64,000 nt of DNA from Taenia hydatigena (GCA_036345935.2 JADWOT020000001.1:30323062-30387061); one strand, 5' to 3'. Counted from the first letter of the stretch, positions 43,779 through 55,556 are shown. Notes: a model not told the origin generated them from the letters alone. A program made the numbers and translations.

Positions 43779-43810
43779 CGACACGGAAGGACGTTTACCC
43801 CTGTGAGGTG

Positions 43811-44818
43811 GGTAATGGGAAATCACTGAACTGGAACGGTACTCATCGTGGTAAGGAATAAAAGACAGCGCTGTAATGCTGGATGTGCGTTCAAATCCCC
43901 AGTGAGAGACGCTGCTGTTTCAAACTACACATCTAGCCACAAACCATGCGTTTGTCAGGTAGTTGTCTGATTGGTCAAAACATTACCACGCCTTACTGAA
44001 ATTTCATCAAAGAATCGTACCAGTTTAGAAAGTTGGCAGGATCTTGGTAACTACTTCTACCCATAAAAAACCAGGTGGGAATATCGAATGGAGCTACTAC
44101 CTGCAACAGGTGACTTACTCGAATATGCGGTCCTGCTCATGTCTGAATGACCCACGATTTGGCACAAAGCTATCTTTTGAGTGTGGTGAATCGTGTAAAG
44201 AGAGGCCAGATTACCACCAACGCATGACGAAATAGGCCAGCGATGAAAACTTGCCTATCGTGAACAGTCGTCTCTGTGTACAGTATTGTTGCCTGTTTAA
44301 GGCAGATGCATCGAAATCTTAAATTGTTTCATCCATGCAACGCGTGTGTGTGTGTGTGCACACCAGGCAGGTGGGCGGCCTAGAGCAAAGAGGAGTGGGG
44401 ATGGGTAACTTGGCAAGCACTTATTCTCTATGGCACAGTGCATCTTGTAGAGGTTAAGTGAGATGTTATGATCATAGGCTTCCAATTATATCTGTAAATA
44501 ACTTTCTCCCCTTTCTTTCGTCTTCCTTCCGGCGGGAGAGGGGCGTTGGGTGGATAACGACTCAATGACCCTGAGACTAGCCAGTGACGTTCACTCACGC
44601 CTGGACGTCGCGGAATGATCTTGAGCCTAGCCAATGTCATTCTTTAATGGTCACTTGCCTCCAGAAGAGCTGAGCTGTTACTGAAAACGAGCATATAAAT
44701 AGTAAAAACTTCCTTAAAAAAAAACAATTAGAACCGAAGTTCTACAAAAACAAAAAATGCAGGACATAAGGCATAACAAAAAGACTAAAAATTTTTTATG
44801 AAAATGAGCACGCATAAT
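43811..44818. other. Between U2 and element B
   Basis: An open frame (44,044-44,235) reads GGNIEWSYYLQQVTYSNM then LNDPRFGTKLSFECGESC, with a possible donor CAACAG/GTGACT. It has no second copy. A GT dinucleotide tract lies at 44,344-44,359. I see nothing else. Confidence 0.35.
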
Positions 44819-46110
44819 ATAGCCACAGACACCTCGGAGAAGGAGGGTGAGGCTTCTCTTTAAGGACCTACTGCAGTCTTAGTAGTCCCTGCTTATTTTT
44901 ACCTAAGAAAATAATGCACGCGTAAATCCGGTTTGTGGAACCAACTGAGTGGCGTGCGCGCCTGCCTCCACCTTGCAGCATCAACAGTCGCGGAGATAGC
45001 GGCGATGCAGAAGAAACAACGCTCATAGCCGCCTTCGCGCTACCTCGTTCATCATGCCACCATGCGCTTTAAGGGAAGGATGGTCAAGTGTGGTGAGATG
45101 AACGTTAAAGTTTGTCTTACGCTCATTGTTTTTCATTCGCTTGGATCGAGGACATCTAGAACAGATCGCCCGGACTGCAGACGTCCTTAAATTTCGTACA
45201 ATTTTACTTTGTCGAGAGGTTGTTCGTGCCTTAAGACCCTTTATCCGGCACCATTTGCATCGCCGTCCCCTCAACTACCAGTTCTCTCATGTCGGTGCAC
45301 TCACTCCTCGGTTTATGGATATAATCTGCAGTGTCTGTGCGGCACCGCATTTGAGTCCTGGTAATCATCGCTACAAAGAGGACAAATTCTCTTCATGTGG
45401 TTGAGTGAATAGTCCTTCCAGTTGGACATTATGCTGTCAGGGCTTAGTAGTGCTGAAGCTTTCGGCGTTACCCGAAATCATTTACGCCTTTGATGTTAGG
45501 GGCAATCACATACTCCACTACCCAATACTTCTCTCACTTGACGAGTCAGTGATCAACTTATGATCCAACCTACGTCTTTAGCAGCGAGCGTGACCCGTTT
45601 GACGTATCGACCTGCATTTTGTGTCATCATTGCCAACCTCGACGTGAGGACATCACTACAGACATTTGTACTTGCAATCGGTTGATACTGCAGCTCCCTC
45701 GTTGACTAGCGAACCAGTCTTCGTCATTGTGGCTGCAGGTACTGCCATTATGTGCCACTTCTCACTCACTGATAATTTTTGTGAACCACAAATGTTCACG
45801 TCATTACCTTTTGCCCAATGTTGCTCAATTGGATGGCAAAAATTAGGACCTGATATGGCAAAAGGCTTTACTTAAACCAAACTTTCTCGTCATAGTGCAG
45901 TGGAATTGGAATAAGAGAAAAGCCCTCTACTACTCCTTTAACTCTGAGTTGTCATTTGGCCACCGAACCAATTGCTAATGTTGACAAATCGGTATCCATT
46001 TCGGTGCATCGGCACATTTGCACTACATGTGCTTGACAAAGTAGTCCTTCATGTTAGAAGAGAAGCTACCTGCTCTAAATCCATTTGTTCGGGGGAAAAA
46101 AGCTCTAAAT
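44819..46110 (+). repeat. Dispersed element B, copy 3 (longest)
   Basis: Same orientation as the 13.3 kb copy. It includes the segment missing from copy 2. It sits in the spacer of the large palindrome, between U2 and U3. Confidence 0.75.
45126..45404 (+). CDS. ORF of element B, copy 3
   Basis: Frame of about 92 codons without a clear ATG (FFIRLDRGHLEQIARTAD, ALRPFIRHHLHRR, HVGALTPRFMD). It is homologous over its length to the ORF at 20,313-20,624. Function unknown; see that entry for the strand caveat. Confidence 0.3.
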   Translation: MFFIRLDRGHLEQIARTADVLKFRTILLCREVVRALRPFIRHHLHRRPLNYQFSHVGALTPRFMDIICSVCAAPHLSPGNHRYKEDKFSSCG

Positions 46111-46856
46111 TAAAATGATGGAGGAATGGTTCTTGTAGTCGGATAGCTTAGGGTACGGGCATGAAGGCGTAAACAAACAAGCAAACCCATCGAAATGTGT
46201 GACAGACTCGACTTTCATTCCCTTAGAAAGGGTAGAGTGAGAGCGGGCAACGAGCAGAATTTATTTGTGCTGACGCAGCTCGGTGAACCGACTATTGTCA
46301 CACAAAACAATTCGGACAGTTTTATTTGACTTTCAATGCCATTTTCACAAACATAGGGCACATAGGTCAGGATGTCAACTTTAGGCAAACGCTCAAAAGA
46401 AAAGTTGGTTACGCATTAGATCCGACCCAATACACCAAAACAATCATGCGGAATGAACGCATGCACCTGGGGCCTATACTCTCTATACGGTAAACTAGCC
46501 CGAATTGTATTCGTTTCCTCTTGTTTCCCACTGCTTGTCCTAAGGCATCGCTTCTCCTGAGATAGCTCCGTACCCGTACGAGGCAACGACTGCCTTAGGC
46601 TCAGCCTTATTCCCTTGCACACCGCTTTCTGTCTATATCATGGTGGCGCCATTCTCAACCTCACTTCAAAGGTTTGCTGGATTACCGCGATGACTGACGA
46701 AAGTAAGGTCTCCCCGGGCGACAAGTAGAAGAACAATGAATTGAGAGGCTTAGGATGAAAAGGTGGTGATTGCTGCCACTGCAGTACTATTCGCCTTCAT
46801 ACTGCATCCTCAACCCAAATTGTCAGCTACGTTTGGTCAAATAGGGGACCCCGTGG
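46111..46856. other. No gene supported
   Basis: One minus-strand frame of 68 codons (46,416-46,622) has no splice support or second copy. Confidence 0.35.
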
Positions 46857-47050
46857 TTAGAGTGACCCAATCGAAGCCACCACACGAATGCACTCAGTAC
46901 AGGACTCAACGCACTTCGTCAGAAAGTCTGCTTTAATAGCAAAATGACTTGTAATCTTATGCCCTCTAGCATGAGTCAAGAGAAGTAGTTCACAAGCATT
47001 CAGTGGATTGACCTGTGGTCTCGATGGCAAAGGCTCCAAATTCAGCTCCA
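46857..47050 (-). CDS. Putative terminal exon, unknown protein
   Basis: After a strong acceptor (a long pyrimidine tract then CTGTTATAG at 47,051) the frame is open for 64 codons. It reads ELNLEPLPSRPQVNPLNACE, then LLLLTHARGHKITSH and SCTECIRVVASIGSL-stop. Composition is convincingly protein-like. It lies just outside unit U3. Upstream exons are not identified; the ORF at 47,371-47,589 is a candidate on the same strand. Confidence 0.4.
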
Positions 47051-47296
47051 CTATAACAGAGGAGAGTTGAGAGGGAGGAGAAGGCAGTAGTGGGAGAGAG
47101 AAAGAAAACAATTGAATGAGAAATCATTTTAATAAAAGTCATTGATTACGCAGAACGCTCTGCAGTTCCTCAAATGCAGCATCACCCTTCCCTTAAAAGT
47201 CATGGTGAAGGAACCAACTTCAACATTTCCGAGATCTCCACTTCACCCACATTGTTCAGTCTACCACCGCCTTGGCTCTAAATCAACTTTCCCACC

Positions 47297-47838
47297 CTCA
47301 CTAACAACACCATCCTCCGCCACAGCAGAAACTCTTGCATTCCAACTCCTCCAATCAACCCATTTCAGCGTCATGCGTGCGCATGCACAATCCGTTGGAG
47401 GAGTGAACTGCTGAGTGCAAAACCATTCAAAGAAAAGAGTCCTATCAATTGGTCAATGGACTGCACCGCTGTGCCTTCGGAAAGCAAACACCTACCAAGG
47501 CCTGCCAGCATCATCATCATGAGGGGAAAGGTCATATTGCTACTAGTTTTCGCCCCTTCAAACTCTCCATCCACCATCAGTTCACTCATTCAGCAAATCC
47601 CCTCCAACCTCGTACTTAACACACCTGACTTATTGCCGAAGAAGACCGCCGCACAACCACCTGACTACACCCAGTAGCATCCCGAGAGCACGCATTTCTT
47701 CTCCATTCATCAACTAATCGACCTTACATTCCGCATCCATATACCCAACCTCACCACAACTCACATCCATTTCGGTTAAAGGGTTCGTGATTAAGACTGG
47801 AATTGCTCACTAGAATAAAACTTCCCAGAAGCGAATTC
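47297..47838. other. Insertion splitting ORF C of U3
   Basis: This stretch is absent from U1 and U5. It is open on both strands: minus 47,589-47,371 (MSELMVDGEFEGAKTSS, then SIDQLIGLFSLNGFALSSSL) and plus 47,456-47,677 (MRGKVILLLVFAPSNSPSTI). I see no flanking duplication or terminal repeats, so its origin is unknown. Confidence 0.45.
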
Positions 47839-48302
47839 AGATTAAATTAACTTGTGGGTTTTCGCCAGGTACAACATGTCTCCCAGAATTGTCGGGTCAA
47901 ACAACAGCCTCATCGAATGCGTGGATGCGAATGTTGAAGTGTCAAGAAAAATAGGACACCTACGTGACAAGTCGACGCAGTAGGCACCACCTACACCAAT
48001 GCGGTTAATGACACCGCAAAAGGAGACTCACCCTCGGTCTCACCGGCGGTCGGGAAAGCGCAGTAGAGCAAAGACGTTGGCCAAGGGAGAAATAACTCTC
48101 CACTTCACTCACACAATCAGAGGACAAGACAATGTGTGACGGCAGTACCTCACAGGGAATGGCCACAAGGGTCAATGATTTACTTTAAAATAATAATCTG
48201 GAAACCTACTTGACCAATCAAGCACATTCTTTCTCAAGACAAGTCTAAAACGCCAACTACTTATAAGCAAATGAGTAGAAAGGTGTAGCTGATAACTTAC
48301 AC

Positions 48303-48470
48303 CGGACGCAGACCATCTCGGAAGTCCACGGCGATATTTATGACGGTGAAATCGAACTCATAGAGAGGCTTTTGGACATCACAAAGATCTGCGCCGAGGG
48401 CGGCTATACTGCGAACCAAGTTTGTCTTCCGTGAGAGGTAAACAGTGCCGAGACTACGGCACACTTCCAC
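48303..48470 (-). CDS. ASPM/abnormal-spindle-like CH-domain exon, U3 copy (open)
   Basis: Open for 56 codons up to a donor GTGTAAG at 48,302. It reads LSRKTNLVRSIAALGADLCD, then VQKPLYEFDFTVINIAVDF and RDGLRP. The HVQxPxxEFDFxVTNLAVDL signature followed by a Gly-Leu-Arg is typical of the first calponin-homology domain of ASPM (asp), a spindle-pole microtubule protein. Here L-x-V after RDG is RP rather than RL(V). Continuing CH exons were not found downstream, so this is probably a captured exon. Homologous broken copies are in U1 and U2. Confidence 0.6.
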
Positions 48471-48931
48471 TCAAGACTACAATGTGCGTAACCGCCACCT
48501 ACTGACATCGGGTTCGATTAGAGTCATGCGGAGACCCAAGATCGTGCGAGCATACAAAATTCAAGGTATGAATGACTGTGAAATGTCCAGTAGTTCGAGA
48601 TGGTGTACGTATGCACACGCCACTTAATCGATGATGCTCGAAAGTGGACAAGTAATGCTCCTCTCAGTCACCTGCATGTGGGCGTTTGAGCCAACGGTGC
48701 TAATGCATCTAATGATGTACCCTGGAAGCATGCATCGTCATCCAGTAGAAGCAGTCAGAGGAATGCATCTACTTTGCACTACTCTGAATGACTAGGTGGA
48801 TGATGCACAACTAGCCTTCTGTAGAAGTAGCAGCAGAGATCTGCGTGGTTCCAGAAACATACAAGAAAGGCATTCATTGCAGAATGGTTATGAACATACG
48901 GCAAATGATCGAAGTTGAGGACAACGCAACA

Positions 48932-49600
48932 CTAACAGTCCCCACTCCTCCACAGGATTTTGATAAACTCAACAGTATTCAATGGCGGCGTGGTGTTTCT
49001 ACCCCACTCCTCAATATCCAACACATCCTGCATATGCGGAAGAAAGGAAGGAAGGAGAGCGCCTTTACTGGTTTTAACAGTAGCAATAGTTTAGTATTAT
49101 CAATGGTAGCAGCAATAATAATAACTAAAGTATTCGCATTACCATAAGGAGCAGGAGCAGCAGCGGTGTTGGCGGCAGAAAAGAGAGGAAGACAGGAGGG
49201 CAGGGCAAGGCAGGGCAGAGCAGGGGAGAAAAGGGGAACAAGTTCACGTGTGGTTTTCTGCACACACGGGAGGGTGCTTCCAATCACCTCTTCCAAACAT
49301 TCTATGTCCTCGACGACATCGGGCAGAGCATGGGCTGGCGGGTGAGTTGGTCGGTGGGTGGGTGAGTGAGTCGGTATACAGCGCCTCAAGACTGTCCATT
49401 GAAGCCATAGATCGTTGAGAGAGGATCCATCACCGGCACTACCACCGCCACCACCACCACCACCGATACAAGCGCAAAATTGGTCCGAGCATTCACGTCA
49501 ATGTGTCCACGAGGCCACTCCGTGACACATCTGCACAACACCCAAAAGGCAGGCTCATTCCAACCAATCCTACGTCCCCACCACTACCCTTTGTAAGTCC
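48932..49600 (-). pseudogene. Kappa-iota exons, U3 copy (internal deletion)
   Basis: Kappa (about 49,600-49,535) runs directly into the VSRSGLVDTL segment through a deletion. The middle exon reads DVVEDIECLEEVIGS. Iota (49,027-48,932) is again exactly 96 nt and reads DVLDIEEWGRNTTPPL to TAG. Possibly still expressed in altered form. Confidence 0.45.
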
Positions 49601-49784
49601 GCATAAACGAACACAAAATATTATTTCATGACTGACGTCTCCATCCTACTACCTTCGCATTATTCTAACCACTTTTTACCAGATATCCAATTCGGAAAAT
49701 CGAAGCTAAAGTACTACTTAAGCACTGGCTCTAATCAGAGACACATTGGTCACACACTCAGATGGAGCCAAATCAGACACATTT

Positions 49785-50033
49785 TCACATTTCTGCTAGA
49801 TAATTTGTTTCCTTCGCTGCTATAGTCACAACTTTCTCGAAAGTGCCAGACCAGTCCCTGAAACAGTCTTCATCAACGACTATGAAATGCGCACACTTCA
49901 AAGCATCGTCCCTCACTACTGTGAAGGACAGACTCAATCGCTCTGAACAGCACCCAATCGCCACACTTCCTCTTCCAACGACTTTTGAAGTGAAGGCGAC
50001 AGTCTTTCAAAGGTGTCCACCGATCCACCCTCT
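49785..50033 (-). CDS. Eta/theta exon pair, U3 copy
   Basis: Exon eta 50,033-49,954 (80 nt), 35-nt intron, exon theta 49,918-49,785 (134 nt). Reads VDTFERLSPSLQKSLEEEVW and then VRDDALKCAHFIVVDEDCF to NYLAEM-stop. Same splice phases as U1 and U2. Confidence 0.55.
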
Positions 50034-50439
50034 CTAATGCTAAGTTAGGCTTTCGCATCAGTGAGGAACCAGCGTTCTCTCCCTGATGCGTTTAAGCCTT
50101 TCCACCAATTAGTTCAACCGCAAATACTGGCTACTGCTTGTACTTTATGGCTGCAAAACACATTTCCATCTTTTCCTCCAACACTTACTACCTTTTCAGG
50201 ATACAAGGAACCTGACAACTTCAAAAACAACACCTTACCAGCCATGTTCTCTCGCAGGAAACTCGTATTTTGAATAAACATTGATATAACCTGCTACAAG
50301 CACATCACCCTTGGTTTGGTTTTGGTTACCTGCATAAGTCACGATAGTGCTTGCATTTCAATGAGCGAGTTAACTGCATAAGGGCTTTACATAAATCCAA
50401 GAAAGGCATGGAACTTGATGTGGATGATTCACTTGTATA

Positions 50440-50923
50440 CCTGGACAAAACACACTATCCGCAGTGAATCTGTAATAACTTGAAGCTCCTGTGTGGCCAC
50501 GTGTTGCAGAAAGGCGAGACGCCATTGATAACAGCGCTAATCAATGTAAAGGACTTACGATACTGTTGTTGCGATAGGAATCGTTGGATGAAGGAACGAA
50601 TGTCCTCACCGGTGATGTTCACGCATACGCAACAACAGCAGCGGCACCAGCGGCATTGGCAGAAGCAGGAAACAGAGGAGGTGACAAAGCATAGAAGGGC
50701 TGAGTCATCCCCTGGGTAAATTCATCCACGTCCACCAACTGTCGATGTGCCGTGGAGTACCCACCATCACCCCATCCCCCAGGTAGGCCGGGAGAATTGC
50801 ACCTGAAACACTGAGAAACATCTCACAAATAGGTCTCCTCCTAAGAGCAAAACGTAGATCGGCAAGGGCCATCCAATCCTCATGCCAGCACGAAGGACCA
50901 CCGCGAATCCACCCAAGCGCCAT
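50440..50923 (-). CDS. Delta/epsilon exons, U3 copy
   Basis: Delta follows CAGTGTTTCAG and reads AILPAYLGDGVMVGTPR then a stop. Epsilon reads VNITGEDIRSFIQRFLSQQQ to the donor at 50,558. An 89-nt intron then leads to HSLRIVCFVQVYK-stop from 50,469. A single copy, unlike U2. Confidence 0.4.
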
Positions 50924-51193
50924 GCCAAGTAATTAGTCCAGGTGAGGTCGGAAACCGCCTCAGCTTTCTACCCTAGATGCTCCCAACGCCGTCCTTCCCA
51001 CTCCCTCCTTTTCAACTCCTTTGCCATCCATTCTCACTCCTCAGACTAAGTCGCAATAGTAGTGGGAGTAGCACGACACCCGCCCCCGCCCCCCCCCCCC
51101 CCAATAGTTCGCCCCCAACAAACCCAACAGTGGAGACCTACTCGACTACTTACCTCCTCTGAACTGATGCATCACTACTTATCACCTATGCAG

Positions 51194-51346
51194 TCAGCAA
51201 CAAATTAACCGCCACCCTCCCACAGCAAATACATTTCCGCACCTCCGGAAGCAAAATATGCCACAGTTGCCACCAGTGAAATCAGACCCATAGCGCTTCC
51301 ACTCGGCGTCGTCGTAAGAGAACGTCTCCTTCACTCTTTCACACAC
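51194..51346 (-). CDS. Exon gamma, U3 copy
   Basis: Reads VCERVKETFSYDDAEWKRYG, then FTGGNCGIFCFRRCGNVFAV and ends RLICC-stop. Frame kept with codon-sized indels relative to U1 and U2. Confidence 0.45.
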   Translation of the reverse strand: MCERVKETFSYDDAEWKRYGSDFTGGNCGIFCFRRCGNVFAVGGWRLICC

Positions 51347-51917
51347 CCACGACAGAGCTCCCCCAGCCTTTCCCCTCCTTCGCCGCCACCCACCCACTTA
51401 CTCACCCAGCCACTCATGCCCGCGAAGACAAACATACGGAGGCATAGTAGCAGTAGTAGACCCTGTCGCCCATGCCGACAGCCGCATCGCACAACTCAGA
51501 CGGAGACGCCACCGCCACCACCGCCACCGCCACCGCGAATCACTCCAACATCTTGTATTGCCTACCACTCCACACACTCATCGCATGTTACTTCACCATC
51601 ACAACCACCAAGGTAAGTTTGTAGCATCAGAAAAGGAAAAAACACCAAACAATGACAAGACCGATGTGTGAGGCTCCAATGGGCTGCAAAGCTAACATAC
51701 ACAAACATAACTACTGATAGGAAAACAAGAAACAAACACCTCAACAAGCAAACACATAAGACTGCTACAAAGCACAGTCTGCGTGGTGATGCCAAAGCTT
51801 CCAACTTGTCACTTCTTCTTCCTCCGCTCCTACCACTGCTGCGTCTACCTCACTCAGAGACACCAACTCATGCCATCAAAGCTGAGCAACCTGCCATTAA
51901 GTCATCAACGAGGCCCC

Positions 51918-52207
51918 CTACACAACATGTTTCACAGCAAGGATCGCATCAACACAACATTCTTCCGCCATCCATATTTGCGCCAACACGCATATCATAG
52001 TGATGAAAATAGCGCAGGTAAAGCAGATAAAGAACAGCACTTTCCCACCCAACATAAGAACGCACATTGATTCCATTACTGCACACAAAAAGGGACAGCA
52101 ACAACTCATTAAACACAATCCAATCTTACCTGAGAAATATGTGAAGTGATAGCGACGGTGAGATTCGTACCCATTACTGCTGCAGCTTCTTCTTCAGTGT
52201 CTATTTT
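51918..52207 (-). pseudogene. Alpha/beta exon pair, U3 copy
   Basis: The AG acceptor of exon alpha is mutated (CTAG to CTAA) and one Glu codon is missing. Exon beta starts with TAA in phase 0. The membrane frame (VLFFICFTCAIFITMICVL) persists only in another phase. Confidence 0.5.
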
Positions 52208-53480
52208 AGCACGAAAACGAGCTAAATAATGCATAAAAAGACTTATAAATATGGTGAATACTTATTAGCAAGAAAACAACAGTGATCGGTTACCATGTCC
52301 TTAGCAACGTTAGAACTCCTCCCAACAAAATCCATCGCCGTTAAAAAGCAAACAAATTACAAATTGCCAAAACAATCTTAACTTTTCGCTTCAAGTGCCA
52401 TACAGCGAAAAGTGTACGTGAGTAGGCACCGTAGTTGGAAGATAAAACGTCCTAACAGCCACATTATGAGACTTTTGCGTTTACTTTACCAAACTTACAA
52501 GTCCCTTCATCAAATTGGACCGCATTCATCAAAACTCACTCTTAATAATATAACAAACCGCTTAAAAACAGCCAAACCAATCGTACTTAACCCAAAGAAG
52601 TGTTTTGCAGTAAAAAAATCAACGTGATTAGGCAATGCAAATGGAAAACAGAAAGTTATGACAGCAACCGCAGCTATTTCTGAAACGGTTGGTCAAACAA
52701 ATAAACTGACAAATAAAGCAAAAGCATGCACCTACACACATTCATAAAGTGGGTGATTGATCGCAAGAAACCAACAAGCAAGTAATTGCCAAGCACTTCG
52801 TAAGGTTTTAGCACCTCTCCAAAAATTATGCCTCATCACTCAAATTCAAACGTCAGCAAGAATACCAACGACCCCACAATCTGCTGCAACAGCCGCAATT
52901 TATCTCTACACACCGAAAAATGCACATGAGGAGACCTTGCAGTTGAAAAGTAGCCGTCAACATTCACATTAAGAGGCATTTGCTTCTACCCCAACAAGTA
53001 TGTGTATAAAAGAAAATCGACATTTAAAGTACCTCACAACAACTAAATAACTAAAAATGCTCGAAAGGTACTCAATACTTACCGGGCTCCCAACTTTTAG
53101 CAGCGGATAAAGGCGCATTACTCCACAAAATTTTCCCCAAAAACGCGCACCACTTACGCAAGTCGCGCACAAATCCGATTAATCAGTTCGTAGTTCGTCC
53201 GGTAAAACAAACGAATTGTAAGTATTAGTGCATTTACGATGGGATTATAATTACGACAAATACTTAAAGTTTCGACTTTCGCGTATAAGTTAAGTAGCAA
53301 ACACACCAATTCCAATTTACAAAGTGAGCAATACGAGAAAGTTGTTAATATTTGTATATCAGTAATATAAATGCATAATAGTGATACTATTAGGTTTGAC
53401 AACAAGTCGTGAAAGTGGTTCAAACTACGGTGAGCAAGGTCGTTTTGTCAAGTAGCTGTACACTTCAATTTGCTTCAAGC

Positions 53481-53645
53481 ATGTGTTTTGTAGCAAAGTT
53501 CACATTCAAAACGAATAGACGGGTTTCTCAAATGGGGCAATGGACTGACTCTACTTACATAGTCTTGCATGTGTCAATCACCTTTACAAAAGATACGCAT
53601 TTCTACGAAATTCCGTTGAACGTCTTCTTGGCTGGTGGAGTGTAA
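53481..53645 (+). CDS. ORF lambda, U3 copy, 54 aa
   Basis: Open ATG-to-TAA frame of 165 nt reading MCFVAKFTFKTNRRVSQMGQ and then VSITFTKDTHFYEIPLNV. Same length as the U4 copy. See 28,689 for caveats. Confidence 0.35.
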   Translation: MCFVAKFTFKTNRRVSQMGQWTDSTYIVLHVSITFTKDTHFYEIPLNVFLAGGV

Positions 53646-54481
53646 GCTACGTTTTGAGTTGGCAATTTGCAGTTACGATGCCTGCGCATCTCACTACACG
53701 TAGACGCGGTGGCACAGTAGCCAACTTCTTACTTACTTCCTGATTCAAGTAACAATTTCGTAATTGCTTCCTGATTTGAGCATCAGTCGCATTGGCAGTT
53801 GTTCCATTCAGTGTTGTGCCACCTGACCTTCTACCTCGTGTGGTAGCTGTCATGACATGACTTGTAATTGTCTGAACTTATCTGATCTGCCAATAACCCA
53901 AATGCAATTGTGAAAACTAGTTCGATTTTGCTAAGATAGTTGATCATGACAAGTTAACAGGATTACTTTTGTGTGAATTGATCTAAACTGTTTGATTCCC
54001 TCCGTCAGGGGACATGAGAATGCTAAGAGAGCATGAGACATATTTACTGAGCCACAGATAATGCTAGGGCTAATAATCGCATCCATAATCTTTCACTCTT
54101 GTGAGTTTGTCCTTGCGATCCCTCCTCCTCCTCCTTCTTTTCCTTTTTCCCCTCTGCCTCATAAGCCCACTTCCGAGTCAGCTCCCTATTGTGGGGTTCG
54201 AAGGCTCCCTTGAAGGCGAACGAAGGCAAAATATCAGGGTAGAATGCATATATTCAACAAAGAGAAGAAAATGGGTTGCCGGAACACCTTTTACCGATGA
54301 CTGCATCATCTCATACTTTATCGCTGACTTTTTGTTCCTTCACTCCTCTTATTGCATTACCACCGGACATGATCCATGAAGACCCCTCAATTCTGCTTTT
54401 AGCTTTCGCATTGTCCAAACCACCCTCGAAGCCTAACAACATGTCACTTAGTGTGCTTCAATCTGTCTACATTAACTACAG

Positions 54482-55556
54482 CTATTTAAGCGTCAAAACT
54501 CTCTTGGTCCAGATCGTCCGCAAAGCCTCACATTTCTCTGTCATTTACGACCAGTCTGCTTCACTCATTGCACGCTGTCACGTGCATTTCAAATTTTCAT
54601 CTTCGATCCAACGATCGATGTGCTGTCAAGCGCATCGTCGCCAGTTTCATATTTCCGTGATTCACTCGCGATGTTGTCGAAAGAAGGAGTGTTCTACGCC
54701 GTATTCCTGCTCGCGTATGTGAGCATCGCACTGCTCAATTTGAGCAGCAGTGCACTGAACCTACTCACATGGTTTTACATGTGGGGAATCGTTGGATTCG
54801 CTGGAACTCTTGTCAACTGTAAGTGTGCCCGTTTCGCTAATAAATCTGCTGCCTTGTAGATGTGACAAGGAGGGAAGGTGGGGCGGGGGAGCGCCACCGG
54901 CGCTCAGTTGGTGTTGAGGCAAGACCCTATGGGCGCCACCACCGAAGATTGCCACCGGCCTCAGTGGACCGGGAGACAACCAGCTTTGCAATCTCTTCCC
55001 TTCGTGACGAGGAGGTCGCACCGGCCACTGACCCAAGTACGTCTCACTCCCTTCTTTTCCTCCTCCTCCTGTTCATTCTGGTCAAGTCACTTTGTAGGAG
55101 TTACATAGCGGCTCTGGATCAAGACATACTTCATGCTTCTCTGCTCAATCACTTGGTCCATAATTTCTTGCAGGCTCAGCATACGTCTTTCACCCGACTT
55201 CTTTTAATGTTTGGGCAGCTAGCAGTAGCATTAGCGCTATTTCCACTTTAAACCACTTAATTTACAGGCATTATCCACGTCGATATGGTCTTGTTCCATC
55301 TTTTAGCTGGGCGCTGGTGGCCGGAGTGGAATGCTCAGCACCCCCGTAAGCTCTCCGCACTCATACGCTCTCCTCCTCCTCATTTCTCATCCTCACCCTT
55401 CTCTTTTTCACTTAATCTTTTAGGGCCAAAACACCAACCCGGAGTAAGAAGAGGACGCGCAGGAAGATGGCGCATCTTCTGCTGTTTAAGTTGTTAGGGA
55501 TCCTTTGCCTTGTTTCTTTTCCCCTCCTCCCTATCCCCCTTCCCCACACCCCATAG
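54482..55556 (+). CDS. Gene P: intact multi-span membrane protein (5' end open)
   Basis: Four exons join in phase: 54,482-54,818, 54,860-55,036, 55,174-55,345 and 55,424-55,556. Introns of 41, 137 and 78 nt are all GT-AG. The product has hydrophobic spans GVFYAVFLLAYVSIALLNL and LLTWFYMWGIVGFAGTLV in exon 1. A basic loop or tail rich in Arg/His follows (exon 2, RRSVGVEARPYGRHHRR). Exon 3 has two further hydrophobic stretches (VWAASSSISAISTLNHLIY and FSWALVAGVECSA). Exon 4 has an SKKRTRRK motif followed by a hydrophobic end. The first Met in exon 1 is at 54,670; an upstream exon may exist. Family unknown. The 7.0-7.84 kb copy is a pseudogene. Confidence 0.7.

Larger units (their letters stand above)
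36720..43810 (+). repeat. Repeat unit U2 (complete)
   Basis: Inverted relative to U1 and U3. In order it carries lambda (minus strand, frameshifted, near 37.3-37.5 kb), alpha/beta, gamma, delta/epsilon (tandemly doubled), a 27-nt micro-exon, eta/theta, kappa-iota, an ASPM-like exon, a stub of ORF C (43,342-43,395) and gene D on the minus strand. It is the best-preserved unit for alpha/beta and D. Confidence 0.9.
47160..54380 (-). repeat. Repeat unit U3 (complete, with insertion)
   Basis: Collinear with U1 and inverted relative to U2; right arm of the palindrome. It contains an extra 540 nt at about 47,297-47,838 inside ORF C. A C-run of about 15 bases lies at 51,088-51,102 where U1 has mixed sequence. 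It holds the least damaged ASPM-like exon. Confidence 0.9.

Noticed and set aside
54482..55556. Assigning gene P to TMEM127 or the claudin families
   Set aside because: A short LNHLIYRHYP stretch recalled TMEM127, but span order and spacing do not match well enough without a profile search.
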